Below, one piece after another: positions 1 to 11,441 of a stretch of 64,000 nucleotides of DNA. The stretch's first letter is position 1; each line of letters opens with the position of its first letter. Source of the DNA: Anagrus nilaparvatae. Lineage: Eukaryota; Arthropoda; Insecta; Hymenoptera; Mymaridae. The DNA is taken from the NCBI GenBank assembly GCA_022575985.1, contig JAKSXM010000014.1, positions 6,138,001-6,202,000 on the forward strand, given 5' to 3'. Under the pieces are notes generated by a model, which was not told the origin of the DNA, ran no database searches, and worked only from the letters and a program-made list of their open reading frames with translations. The position numbers were made by a program, and so were the translations under genes.

Positions 1-356
1 ACAAGTTTTTCATCCAATGTGCAATAAAAAATCAGTGTCAACTCTAGTCAAATATATTTATTACAAACAAATAAACTAAAGAAATTCTAACCTAAATTGT
101 CATGCCGTTTAACAACATCAAGTGCTTTACATATACATAGTGCATATCTAACATTTTAATTTTTATTCTCAATTACACTCATGCTGTTATAATGTTTTGC
201 TTGCAGTGACAGTGCATATTAACATCATTAATTCATAAGTGCATTTTCAGTCATAATCATAATAATCATTTCGCTGTATGTTTTTGTATTTTTTGGTTTA
301 TCATTTAAGCCAATTACCATCTGAGTAAAATTCATAATTCTCTTTTCCATCACAAG
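1..356. other. AT-rich flank or 5' UTR of the CR1-like element
   Basis: No ORF or RNA gene is visible. It may be the 5' untranslated region of the CR1-like element that follows, but no boundary or target-site duplication can be placed. Confidence 0.4.
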
Positions 357-1727
357 ATGGCACCTACTGACAATAAAGCCAAGCGCAACTTAGGTTACAC
401 AACGGCTCCCACTACATCTATAACAAGCCGTCGTAGTATCCAATCAACATCCATAACAAGAAGGCGTGGCTCCGCCCCTGTAGACACCATACCTTCGCTC
501 GCTTCTAAATAGGCGGACTACTGGGAGTGGTATACCCCCTACTAAACAGAACTCAAGATGCAGTACCTGTACATGCAATATTCCAGCTCATCTTGATTTA
601 CAACAGCAAATTGAAAAAATCAATGACACAATAAGTGAATTAAACATAACTCTTGCTAATTATAACACTACAGTGAATTTTCTAAAGCAAGAAAAGCAAC
701 GTTTAGCGGGGCATATTCAGGATTTACAAACCTTCACTCTTCTTCATCATTACCAGTAGTAACTCCTCAAAAAAGACAATTCAACCATACAAGCCAAAGC
801 AGTAAATATAATAATATCGTCAATTTTAATAAAAATAATAGTCTTAATTATAATCATAGTATTAGTACTTCAATTAATTATAATAATTTAAATTTTTCTT
901 CTAATAATAATAATAATAGCTATAAGGATAGTTTAATGTTAGGTCAAATTTATAATCAGGATAATAGTAATTTCAATAATATAAATTTAAATTCTAGCCA
1001 TTGCAATATTAATAATAATAATAATAGTTAAATAATTAATAAAAACAACTTAAAAGAAAACAGTGATTTGGACAACACAACTGGTTGCATTGACATAAAT
1101 TTAGACATTGACAAAAAGGCACCTTTGACAAATGATGATCTGGATCATATTTCAGATATCAGGATGAATGGCACTGACCTGATTAAGAGAAGAGAATTAT
1201 TTGTGCCGGGCTTCATGTTTATTAATAGTGAGAGCAATTTACGTTGCATAGCATTTTCAATAGTAAAAACGCTAGTTCCTTCTCTACATCAGTCAAACAT
1301 TTGCGCTTTACGTTCCTTTTCATTTAAGTCTTTGCACACTGACAGAGAATCAACACCCAAACGCACATCATTTATTATAACCTTAAAAAGTTCTGAAATA
1401 GTCAAAGCAATAATGCAAGCTAAAAAATCACAACATTATTTTTCGACAAAAGACATAAACAGAAAATACTTAAACTCGGAAGTGCCCATTGCACTGCCAG
1501 ACAAGAAAATTTTTATTAACGAAGTCTTATCATTGACTGCACGTACCCACTATAAAATCATAAAGAATACTGCTAAAACTCTAGGGTTTCAATTTGTGTG
1601 GTACAACAATGGCGACTTCCTTGTAAGATGGCGTAACAACATGAAAACACACTGTGTCAGAACAGAATCCAACCTGCACTCTATTATACGGTTCAATAAT
1701 GATCAAAACACTAGACAACTACAATAA
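357..1727 (+). pseudogene. CR1-like ORF1 (coiled coil plus FP-like nucleic-acid-binding domain), broken
   Basis: ORF1 of CR1-like elements makes an RNA-binding chaperone-type protein. An ATG at 357 opens 51 codons rich in Arg/Thr/Ser, then a stop at 510-512. In another frame the coding sense continues through a Cys pair (CSTCTC) and a Gln/Glu/Leu-rich stretch that looks like a coiled coil (about 600-735). Next comes a very Asn-rich low-complexity stretch (about 800-1030), then an open 219-codon block (1068-1727). That block ends with the pattern YFSTKDI, IFINEVL and GFQFVWYNNGDFLVRW, typical of the FP25-like C-terminal domain of LINE ORF1 proteins. The TAA at about 1030 lies in the same frame as the last block, so much of the protein is readable with two or three lesions. 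Confidence 0.75.
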
Positions 1728-1840
1728 GCAAGTTATTCTCAAAAAGCAAACAGAAATAGACAAAAAAAAACAAATAAAATAAACACAACTAAATGACTAG
1801 ACATACATACGCAAACTACTAAAAAAACTAGCAATCATCC

Positions 1841-4580
1841 CCTAAAAGTAGGTTTCTTAAATGCAAACTCATTAAAGAAGCATATATGGAAAATACGCGA
1901 GTATCTTACAAATAACAGCTCTTATCATGTGTTTTGCATTTCTGTGATAAGACTAGGGTATGATGTTAGTGACCATGTCATAAACATAAAAGATTACAGT
2001 GCTGTACGCCAAGACCGTAATACACATGGTGGCGGTATTCTAATGTATGTTAAGGACACCTATAAAGCTAAAATTTTATGCTCTTCAACAACTGAGCAGA
2101 CTGGAAAGCCTCTTAAACCAGAATTTCTCTTCTGCTCTGTCTGGGAGGGTAACTCTGTTCCAACACTCATAGCGTTAATCTACCGCCCACCAGATGTTAG
2201 CATTAAGTCTGATCAAAATTTTATTGACTTATTGAAAACATATTGTTCAGACTACAGCCATAAGTTTGTCATAGGGGACTTAAATGCTGAAATGCTTGAC
2301 ATACATAAATCTAATACTAAGTACCTTAATAACATCATGACAGACTTGGCACTAAAATTGGTTCAAACTAGTGACTCTCATCATACTACAAACAAAAGCA
2401 CCTGGATGGATGTGATCTTTGTTGATAACTGTGACACCATTCTTAGTAAAGACAAATTATCTCTTAATTATCCTAATAGGCATGATATTGTCTCAGTCAC
2501 CATCAACGTATTTTATCCAGATCCACCTGACACAACAATAACTTACAAAGCCATTAATAAAATAACCTCGCATGACTTGAACACTCACTTAACACAACTC
2601 GACTGGACTACATTCGAGGGTGACGATTTTGACATCAATGAAGCACTTTTGACTCTCACAAATAATATTCATAATGTAATAGATAAACTTCCTCAAGATA
2701 AATCTCTACGGCCTTGAAAAGCTAAACATCCCTGGATAAACACAGAACTACGCCTATTAAAATCTAAATGTGACGCTACTAGCAGACGTTATCACAGAAC
2801 AGGGTGTAAAAAATATCTTAATGAATTCCTGATTCTTGCTAATGAATATGAGGAACAGTCGGAAGTTTCACGCTGTGCATATATGCACAATAGAATATGC
2901 ACCACCTTAGATGATGGGAAAAACTTCTGGGTTGAAATGCGTAAGCTTGGCCTCATACCAACAGTCATTGATGCTCTTCATGGCTTCTCTCCTGAGGAGC
3001 TTAACACATTTCTATCTAGCATTTCCATTTCTCCCTTTAAAGATCCCACAATCTCTAACAGCATTATTGATGATACACCCCTAGAAGGCTTCACTTTCAA
3101 GGCGGTAACCAACAATGATGTAATTCTGGCTGTCTTTCATTTCAGCTCTCAGGCAAAAGGCGATGATGGCATCCCTCAAAGTATCATTGCTAAGTCATTA
3201 CCTTCCATAGTTAATCATCTTACCAATTTATTTAATTCTTCTTTAACAAAAGGTATTTTTCCAACAGAGTGTAAAAAATTGCGTATATTGCCTATTAAAA
3301 AATGTTCGATCCCATCATCGCCTTCTGACTTTCGACCCGTATTATTGCTTAGCTTTTTGTTGAAGGTGTTCGAGAAACTGGTTCATGACCAAGTGGTTAG
3401 CTACCTTACTAAATCAAATATTTTAGATAAATTTCAAACTGGCTTTCGGAAACATCATAATACTCAATCAGCCCTAATTAATATTACAGATGATATACGT
3501 ATGGGTAATGAAAGGAAGTTTGAAATTACATTTAAATTACAGTTAAATACTCTTCCAATTTGATTGCTTGAAAGCCTTTGACAATGTATCACCATCAATA
3601 CTGCTCAGAAAGCTCCGGGATGCAGGCTTTTCAAGTTTAACCCTGAGTTGGTTCTAGTCATATCTCTGTGGATGATCCATGTGCGTAACTTCGGGAAAAT
3701 CATTCTCTGACTATCGTGATATTAATATCGGTGTACCACAAGGTTCAGTACTTGGACTTTTGCTCTTTTGCATATACATGAACGATATTCAGAATTTCCT
3801 AGACGCAAGTATGTTCAGATTATTATATGCAGATGACCTGCAGATTTATGTCCAAGTTCCGACCTTCAAATACAACAGGGAATCCTTGGGCTCTCTGAAT
3901 CAGCTAATGCTATAGCAGTGTGGGCGGAATCAAATTGCCTCAAGCTGAACACTGGCAAGACACTGGCAATCATTTTTGGCTCTCCTAACACAATAAAGTT
4001 CTTCGATGAGCTAAACATCGGGAAAATAACAGTAAATCATAATGGTGACTGTTTTACGTTTGTTAATGAAGTAAAAAGCCATGGAGTAATTCTTGATAGG
4101 ACACTTTCTTGGCAGCAACAAGTTAAAAATATAACAAAAAAAGTAAACAGAGCACTATACGGGCTCAGAATTATTAAACCTTGCGCATCTCAAGCCTTAC
4201 GTAAATGACTGATAGAAACTTTAGTAGTTCCGCATTTGGACTACTGCAGCATAGTATACTCTGATATCAATAACCAGTTAACTGACCAACTACAAAGACT
4301 GTCAAACTCCTGTATACGTTACATTTTTGGCCTAAGACGACAAGACCATATTACATCTTTCAGGCGACAACTTAACTGGATGAGTATAAAAACACGAACT
4401 GACTACTTTGCAACACTAACCCTGTACAGACTGATACGTATGAAGGAGCCTCCTTTCCTCTTATCATTATTTGAACCGTATAAATCAGATAAACCATCCC
4501 GCGGTGTTCCCAAAGACTTGAAAATACCATCCTCAATAATAACTGACTTCTTATTCTATTTATTTATTCATGAATTTTAA
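1841..4580 (+). pseudogene. CR1-like ORF2 (endonuclease-reverse transcriptase), broken
   Basis: The enzyme would nick target DNA and reverse transcribe its own RNA there. The endonuclease part starts near KVGFLNANSL (1848) and keeps GDLNA (about 2274) and the late RHD. The usual catalytic Glu in the ISETRLG-type motif is replaced: the copy reads SVIRLG, whereas the second copy (about 25.9 kb, minus) keeps AETRLG. A TGA at 2718 and a frameshift near 3540 follow. The reverse transcriptase shows DFRPVLLLSF, QTGFRKHH, KAFDNVSP, GVPQGSVLG and YADDLQIY (about 3825). Further lesions lie near 3657, 3915 and 4208. The C-terminal part (4236-4580) has LDYCSIVYSD and RYIFGLRRQDHIT, seen again in the other copies. 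Confidence 0.85.
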
Positions 4581-7150
4581 TAGTATCCTTACGGAAAAAA
4601 TTTGTTTTATTTGTGTTATATTGTATTAAATTTTATTTTACATTGTATTAAATCTTATTTTATATAATTCTTAATTGTATATATTGTATATTCATGTGTA
4701 TATTGCATATAATGTATTAAACTATTTTGCTTTGGTAAATAAAGACGATAATAATAATATAATGATACTAATGATTAAAATTATTTTACAAATTTTATTT
4801 ATTCAGTGTGTGGCTGATACTGCAGAGCAAACATTAATCGATTAATTAGGTGAAATTCAAGACGAAATTTTTAGAACATTGTATAATAAAATGAGAAAAT
4901 TATTATATTTCTTGTTTCCTTATTTTTTAATAGATTTACTTATAATTATAAATAAACAAAATTTGATTAATATATGGGTCAATATTTGTGAAGTGTATAC
5001 AGTTTGGATTTTCGAGTCGCAGAATGTACTCCAAAGTATGTTTGGTCAAAAGCATGTATAAAAAAAATATATTTCACCAATTTTTAGCTTTTTAGATCCA
5101 ATCCTCTATTTTTTACAGCGATTTTTGTTTTTTTTAATTTTTTGAAATTTTTTATTTTTGAGAAATTTATGTTCATTAATTTTTCTCGCAAACGCGCACT
5201 TTACAATAAAATTTATTTTCCTTATAGAACTCAATAGGAAATTTCCCGTAGAATTCGATTCTGGGGTCCAAATTTTTTTTTTGAACTACGCATGCCGGAG
5301 AAAATCAACTTTTTTGCTTTGCCTTTTCTAGCTTATATGCCTCAGCTGCAGACAGCTCAATTTTCATCCTTTTGGTCTAAAATTGTATGTTTTTTCATAT
5401 ACTTTCAGCATATGAAATCATTTTTTTGAATAAATTTATTTTAAAAACACTAAAATTGAAAAATAGCGATTTTTAAAAAATCATTTTTCACAAATTTTGA
5501 ATTTCCCGCCAAGTCACGTGACCAAATGAAAATCTGACTAAAAATTCGGATTCAGCGGAAAATTTTACATAAGGATACCAATTTTCGTCTTATTTCATTA
5601 AATGGTTTCTAGGATATCCCATTTTAAAGATAAAGATTAAAATGACTGAAGATGAAAAGATAAAAATTGATTTTTTTAAAAAACCCTTGAAATGGGACTC
5701 TGACTTTAATTATCATATATGCTAAACAAATAATTATAAAAAGACGAATAAAAATTTTTTGGAAACTAAGTGCTTGTAAAAAATTTTTGAGGCGTATAGA
5801 ACTCGTTTCTTTTAAAAATTAGAATTTTGGCAGCAATTTCAAAATTGGTCATTTTGGGGTAAGAATAGGCATTTGGTTTATTGACTATCGGCATAAGAGA
5901 TTTAGCGACAAATAATTGCAGTGAACGGTAACTGAATGGTGACACTTATACCAAAAAAATGAGACCAATTGGAAGTATTTTGGTTAACTGGCAAGTTTGC
6001 AGCTTTGAATTAAAGATTACAAAAAAATCCTATTTGATTATATTGTGGTATTTTGTAGTTATTTAGTATTTTGCTATTTGTTTTATTTCTGTAGCGTTAC
6101 GGAAACATCCAAAACTTTTCCAAAAAGGGGGTCTTTTGTAAAATTTCTCGAGGAATCTGAAAATTTCGTCATAATTTTCATTAGGTAACTAGAAAATTTG
6201 AAAAATTGAAAATAAGATAGAATAGCTACAAAATACAACAATGTTATAAAATACGATTTTTTTCATAATCTTTTATACAAAGCTGCAAGCTCGCCAGCTA
6301 ACCAAAATACTTCCAATTGGTCTCATTTTTTCGGTATACGTAACAAGATTTATTTATCGTACACCACATTTATTTGTTGTTAATTCTCTTATGGCGATAT
6401 TCAATAAACCAAATCCCTATTCTTACCTAAAAATGACCAATTTTGAAATTGCTGCCAAAACTCTAATTTTTATAAGAAACGAGTTCTATAAGCCTTAAAA
6501 ATTTTTTACAAGCCCTTAGTTTCCAAAAAATTTTTACTCGTCTTTTTATAATTATTTGTTTAACAGATATCATAATTAAAGTCAGAGTCCCATTTTTAGG
6601 GTTTTTTAAAAAAAGTCAATTTTAATCTTTATCTTAAAAATGGGATATCTTAAAAACCATTTAATGAAATAAGACAAAAATTGGTATCCTTATGTAAAAT
6701 TTTCCGCTGAATCCGAATTTTTAGTCAGATTTTCATTTGGTCACGTGACTTGGCGGAAAATTCAAAATTTGTGAAAAACTGATTTTTTAAAAATCACTAT
6801 TTTTCAATTTTAGTGCTTTTAAAATAAATTTACCCAAAAAATGATTTCATATGCTGAAAGTATATGAAAAAACATACAAATTTAGACCAAAAGGATGAAA
6901 ATTGAGCTGTCTGCAGCTGAGGTATATAAGCTAGAAAAGGCAAAGCAAGAAAGTTGATTTTCTCGCGCATGCGCAGTTCAAAAAAAAAATTTAGACACCA
7001 GAATCGAATTTTACGGGAAATTTCCTATGGGGTACTATAAGGAAAAAAATTTTATTGTAAAGTGCGCGTTTGCGAGAAAAATTAATGAACATAAATTTCT
7101 CAAAAATTAAAAATTTTAAAAAATTGAAAAAAATAAAAATCGCTGTAAAA

Positions 7151-7597
7151 GAGCTTCAGTAGCTCAGAGGTAACGCGCCCGCTTCTTAACATAAAGATTG
7201 CGGGTTCGAGACCCAGTCCCGGCAAACTTTTATTTATATAAAAATAAAAATTCTTATATAAATGAAAATTGTCGTTGCGCGCTAATGAACTCTAGGTGGC
7301 GTGTTGATGTAGAGGGTTCTACATGGCGCCACCGTATATCATGCAGATGGGCGTTTTTTCTCCTATATGGTTTTTCGCGCCATCGTCAACCGGAATTGGT
7401 TGCATGATTCCTCAAAAATACCGGTCCTTAACCAAGGGAAAGCCCATACCCTTAAAAAATGGGGCAAATCAGGGAGTGTGTAAAAACACTCACTGGTTGT
7501 CGGTAAGGCAGACCTTCCTACATAAATTCCATCGTATAACGAAAAAGTTCTAAGAGATCAACAAAGATAACCTATGACTAATAAAAAGCACATACAT
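7151..7597 (+). mobile_element. tRNA-derived SINE with 16-bp target-site duplication
   Basis: A 447-bp insertion sits inside the right arm of the foldback element. It is bounded by AAAAATCGCTGTAAAA (7135-7150) and AAAAATCACTGTAAAA (7598-7613), a 16-bp duplication with one mismatch. The mirror-image left arm (about 5110-5130) is uninterrupted here and serves as an empty site. The first 73 bases look like a tRNA head with Pol III boxes; a possible anticodon loop TTCTTAA would read CTT (Lys), but the stem pairing is poor. The remaining body has no recognised LINE-derived tail. Apparent ORFs inside are not convincing. Confidence 0.85.
7160..7213 (+). promoter_or_regulatory. Internal RNA polymerase III promoter of the SINE (A and B boxes)
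   Basis: TAGCTCAGAGG (7160-7170) fits an A box. GGTTCGAGACC (7203-7213) is an exact B box. Spacing is that of a tRNA gene. Downstream pairing of the acceptor stem is poor, so this is a tRNA-like promoter rather than a working tRNA gene. Confidence 0.8.
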
Positions 7598-7750
7598 AAA
7601 AATCACTGTAAAAAATAGAGGATTGGATCTAAAAAGCTAAAAATTGGGGAAAATTATTTTTTTTATATATACTTTCGACCAAACATACTTTGGAGTACAT
7701 TTCGAGACCCGCCCATGCAAAGTCATATACAGTTCACAAATGTTGACCCA

Positions 7751-8101
7751 TATAAGTATTTTAAAAGATAATAAAAATTAAATAGCGCACAAGTGTATGT
7801 GACTTCAAGAACTTCTTAGTTTACGTCGCAGGCACGGAGAAGTCAATTAAAAATATGAATTATACTCATGACAAAATCAGCGCAACCAATCATAATGCGA
7901 ATAAATTAGATGAAAAAATCCAGTTTTTTAGAGATAGATATAGGTGCCCTTATTAAGAAATTAAGTTTTACCAAATAGATTAAACTTAGAACTCACATGC
8001 AGTAAAATTAAATATTGGATTAATTATTCTAGTATTTTAATAAAGTAGTCAATTACAAATAAAAATATAAATTTTACCATTTCACGTCAATATCATTTTA
8101 A
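7751..8101. other. AT-rich spacer, nothing recognised
   Basis: No coding, RNA or repeat signal is visible between the foldback element and the minisatellite element. Confidence 0.6.
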
Positions 8102-8145
8102 CATGGAACATGTTTATAGGGAGGGGGTACTTCAAAACTGGAAAA

Positions 8146-8272
8146 TTAAGGGGGGGGGGTCAAATTTGTCCTTTTTAAGGGGGGGGGGGTCAAATATGTC
8201 CTTTTTAAGGGGGGTGGGTCAAATTTGTCCTTTTTAAGGGGGGGGGGTCAAATTTGTCCTTTTTAAGGGGGG
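8146..8272 (+). repeat. Tandem G-run block
   Basis: Four or five units of about 32 bases each carry a run of 7 to 11 G followed by TCAAATTTGTCCTTTTTAA. The closely spaced G runs could form G-quadruplexes. Confidence 0.85.
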
Positions 8273-8295
8273 GTCAAATGGGACTTAGAATATTT

Positions 8296-9015
8296 TCGAT
8301 TTAGGGACCTTTGGTGCAGAAGTACTTAGGGAGCATTGGTGCAGAAGTACCTAGGGACCTATGGTGCAGAAGCCCCTAAAGACCTTTGGTACAGAAGTAC
8401 TTAGGGAGCATTGGTGCAGGAGTCCCTAAAGACCTTTGGTGCAGAAGTACCTAGGGACCTATGGTGCGGAAGTCTCTAAAGACCTTTGGTGCAGAAGTAC
8501 TTAGGTAGCATTGGTGTAGAAGTACCTAGGGATCTATGGTGCAGAAGTACCTAAAGACCTTTGATGCAGAAGTACCTAAAAACCTTTGGTGCAGAAGTAC
8601 TTAGGAAGCATTTGTGTAGAAGTACCTAGGGACCTATGGTGCAGAAGTCCCTAAAGACCTTTGGTGCAGAAGTACCTAGGGTGCAGAAGTCTCTACAGAA
8701 CTTTGGTGCAGAAGTACTTAGGAAGCATTGGTGTAGAAGTACCTAGGGATCTATGGTGCAGAAGTCCCTAAAGACCTTTGGTGCAGAAGTACTTAGGGAG
8801 CATTGGTGCAGAAGTCCCTAAAGACCTTTGGTGCAGAAGTACCTAAAGACCTTTGGTGCAGAAGTACCTAAAAACCTTTGGTGCAGAAGTACCTAGGGAG
8901 CATTGGTTCAGAAGTACCTAGGGACCTATGGTGCAGAAGTCCCTAAAGACCTTTGGTGCAGAAGTACTTAGGGACCATTGGTGCAGAAGTCTCTAAAGAA
9001 CTTTAGTGCAGAAAT
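8296..9015 (+). repeat. 25-bp minisatellite
   Basis: Roughly 28 degenerate copies of a unit of the type GGTGCAGAAGTACCTAGGGA plus five bases, alternating between forms with CCTAAAGACCTTT, CTTAGGGAGCATT and CCTAGGGACCTAT. This alternation suggests higher-order duplication. Confidence 0.9.
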
Positions 9016-9094
9016 ACTTGGATATAAATATTGATATTATGAACAGAATAGATACTTTATTATCAGTGTTAGTTATTAGTGAACATGTTCCATG

Positions 9095-10057
9095 CTCGTT
9101 GGTTGTGTAGTTACACAAACCGGTCATAAGTTTTTTTCAATCGGCACGTGTTTAACAATGCACGATTTTCCAAAAAAAAAATATCTATTTCTTAAACTAG
9201 GAAAAAAATAAAACTGTGTGTTGAACGAAGAAAAAAACATGGAAATTTTTCTTTTATTGCTATCTTTATACAACCGCATTGAAAGCAAAATTTTATGTTT
9301 TTCCTCTTGTTAACAAATAGATTATATATAAGACTCATTTTCTTCTTTAACGCTGACTTCTTCCCATTACCCATGTGAGCTAGAGAAAAAATGGTATATA
9401 ACACACGTTTATTCTTTTTTCCACAAACACAGACTTTGTTTCCTTCCCCTAAACAAAGCAAAGAGCAACTAAGCTCTAATAATGTGCCGCGGCAAGATTC
9501 GCTCCAAGCAGAATGCGCTGTTGCAAGTTCCTTCTCTTAATAAACAAATGAGCTCTTCACCTACGAGCAGCGGTACAAATAAAAATGAACTCTTCCTGAT
9601 CCCAAACAAAACGTTTTTTTTTCAGATGAAAAAGAAATAAGTACAACTTTGACTCATGGAGTAAAAATAAAGAATGTCCTAAATCGCACGTAAATTATTA
9701 GCAGAGCCCATAAGTTATATAGTGACTTTCCACCTAGTTTTAATCTTTTTTGTTTATAAAAAGATTATAGGTATCCTATTGATTTAATAATTTTTTTTTT
9801 ATTGTATTGGTCCTTTTAGTAATTGTAAGTATTCAGAGAATGTTGGACCATATGACAATGACAATTTTGTTAACATACTGTTTTCGACATGTCTGTATCT
9901 CAGACATGGGCAACGGGTGATCGTTGCTTACCCCTCCTAAAAAAACTTTTATCCTTTTTATAAATATCTGGTAAATCGCGTTAGTTTTTGTTTAGCAGTT
10001 TATTCGTACCGTGGGTGCAAAGTTGGACAGAGTTCGAAATCATAATAGTGGACACAG
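9095..10057. other. AT-rich spacer with a small hairpin
   Basis: No gene is recognised. A perfect 8-bp stem, CATGTCTG/CAGACATG, with a 5-base loop lies at 9888-9908. The 89-codon minus-strand reading frame near 9.2-9.46 kb is low-complexity and has no family resemblance. Confidence 0.5.
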
Positions 10058-10422
10058 CGCGCGAGTTTTTTTACTACTTCTGGTAAGTCAAAAATTTTAT
10101 TATTTTTGCTCCAAATGAAAAAGTTTACTCATATATTTTACTATTTTCCATGTAGAAATGAATGCAACATTAAAAACCCGTGTTTTTGACCCAAAAATAG
10201 TGTCGGAAATTTGTTTTTCACATAAAAATATTTTTTTACCTACAAAGAACGTTGAAGAAACATGTTTTTTGTGTAATATTTATTTGTAAATAAAAGAAAG
10301 TTAAAAATATGAGTAATTACTATAAAAAATATAAAGAATATAATAAATTACTTCATTTGGATAAAAAATAACAAAATTTTTTACTTGCCCAAAGTAGTAA
10401 AAAAATCACGTCAAACAACGAT
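10058..10422. repeat. Short inverted-repeat (MITE-like) element
   Basis: The segment from TTTTTTTACTACTTCTGG (about 10063-10170) is repeated in inverted orientation at about 10290-10422 (CCCAAAGTAGTAAAAAAA), separated by about 120 bases. Matching includes CCAAATGAA on both sides. No coding sequence is visible. Confidence 0.6.
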
Positions 10423-10950
10423 TACATACTTGTTTCAAATTTAAATCATATAAAATATTGTTTATTTTTTTACAACAATATATGTTATAAACAGGTAAAA
10501 AAGATCATACTTTGTTAGCGTGGGAAGTAGTTTTTTATTTTTCTTTTAATATGTTTGAATATAAATTTGAAAAGGCGGAGAATAAATTGACCATTATTGA
10601 TTTTTTTTGTGCAAATTTTGAAGAAATGAAAAAAATTTACCAATGATATTTAAATTTAATTTTTATTTTTAAGAAATTTTAGGTACATAGATTATCGACC
10701 CAATCGTAAGATTTTTTAAAAATTGAAGGAGTGACTGAATTTTTTGTAAAAAGAAAAAAAAGCTACTTATGACCAACTCCAAAAAAATAAAAAAATTTGG
10801 CCAAAAAGAGGATGGGTTTAATTTAAGTTATATAAAATAAACCCTGTTTATCAGTCTCTTTTTGAATAAGATTGAATATTTTTTTAATAAATTTTGTAAA
10901 CTTTGTGAAGTGAAAAAATTCTTGTTGAAGAGAAAAAAATTTGTGTAAAA

Positions 10951-11440
10951 ATGGATAATTTTAACAGAGATTTTGACAATGGTAAGTAAGAAAATAATTT
11001 AAACATTATTCAATGTTATATGTTAAAAATATACCCTGTTATGATTTGATATGTATAACTTCATATTTTATTAATTATTATTATTTGTCTATACTTATGC
11101 TTGGTTCCGGTTTGTGTTAGTAAGAACAATACATTTGATTAAACACTAGTGAAAACTTCAAGCATGTCTATATTTTTATATCAATGTTAAATATGATATT
11201 CAAAAAAAAACTTGATTATATATGGGCGATTCTAATTTTAATTTTGCTTTGTATTATAAAAACAATACATTTGATTAACTTGAAAGCTCTTAATAGGTTG
11301 TGACAACAACTTTTCAATAATAATTAACGAGGTTGTGTATACAAGTTTATAATAATTAAAATGTCAGAAAATATTAAAATGTTTAAGAATATTAAAATCT
11401 CTAAGAATAATAATAATATAACAATGCGATGCTAATAAAT
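10951..11440 (+). other. Possible short leader exon and AT-rich intron
   Basis: An ATG at about 10963 opens ten codons and runs into GTAAGTAAG, a good splice donor. Downstream 450 bases are AT-rich without coding. This could be a leader exon for the reading frame that follows, but chance is a real alternative in such AT-rich DNA. Confidence 0.25.
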
Positions 11441-11441
11441 A

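Larger units (their letters stand above)
357..4762 (+). mobile_element. CR1-like non-LTR retrotransposon, copy 1 (decayed)
   Basis: This element has the order expected of a CR1/Jockey-superfamily LINE: a broken ORF1, then a broken ORF2 with an apurinic-type endonuclease followed by a reverse transcriptase, then a 3' UTR ending in a short ATA-rich tail at about 4748-4765. The same 3' end motif (TATTTTGCTTT, then AAATAAAG and an AAT-type microsatellite) occurs at the end of the minus-strand copy near 20.12-20.17 kb, which supports the 3' boundary. The 5' boundary is uncertain. Several stops and frameshifts mean the copy cannot move by itself. Clade assignment within CR1-like elements is inference. 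Confidence 0.85.
4970..7750. repeat. Large foldback (palindromic) element
   Basis: The left arm (about 4970-6060) is the imperfect reverse complement of the right arm (about 6215-7750) around a spacer near 6060-6215. Matching pairs include TCGCAAACGCGCACTTTAC (5186 onward) with its complement near 7060, ATATGGGTCAA (4973) with its complement near 7735, and the ATGGGACTC block near 5690 with its complement near 6590. Excluding the 447-bp SINE in the right arm, the arms are of similar length. No transposase gene is visible, so it is probably a non-autonomous foldback DNA transposon. A diverged right-arm fragment lies at 12397-12790, and a smaller relative at 47.37-48.26 kb shares internal sequence. 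Confidence 0.85.
8102..9094 (+). mobile_element. Minisatellite-bearing element with 13-bp terminal inverted repeats, copy A
   Basis: The unit begins with CATGGAACATGTT (8102-8114) and ends with its exact reverse complement AACATGTTCCATG (9082-9094). Inside are a block of G runs (8146-8272) and a degenerate 25-bp minisatellite (8296-9015). Two diverged copies at about 33160-33446 and 36870-37043 (both minus) keep the same terminus and, in the first, the same order of G block and minisatellite, which shows it is a dispersed element. No coding capacity is visible. The class is unknown; a non-autonomous DNA transposon is the simplest reading. Confidence 0.7.

Noticed and set aside
7151..7223. A functional tRNA-Lys gene
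   Set aside because: Acceptor and anticodon stems do not pair well, and the sequence sits inside an insertion with a target duplication, so it is the head of a SINE.
7198..7553. Two overlapping open frames of 69 and 76 codons
   Set aside because: They lie inside the SINE and show no domain; RNA polymerase III elements are not expected to code.
8296..9015. CRISPR-like array
   Set aside because: Units are contiguous 25-bp minisatellite copies with no unique spacers, in eukaryotic DNA.
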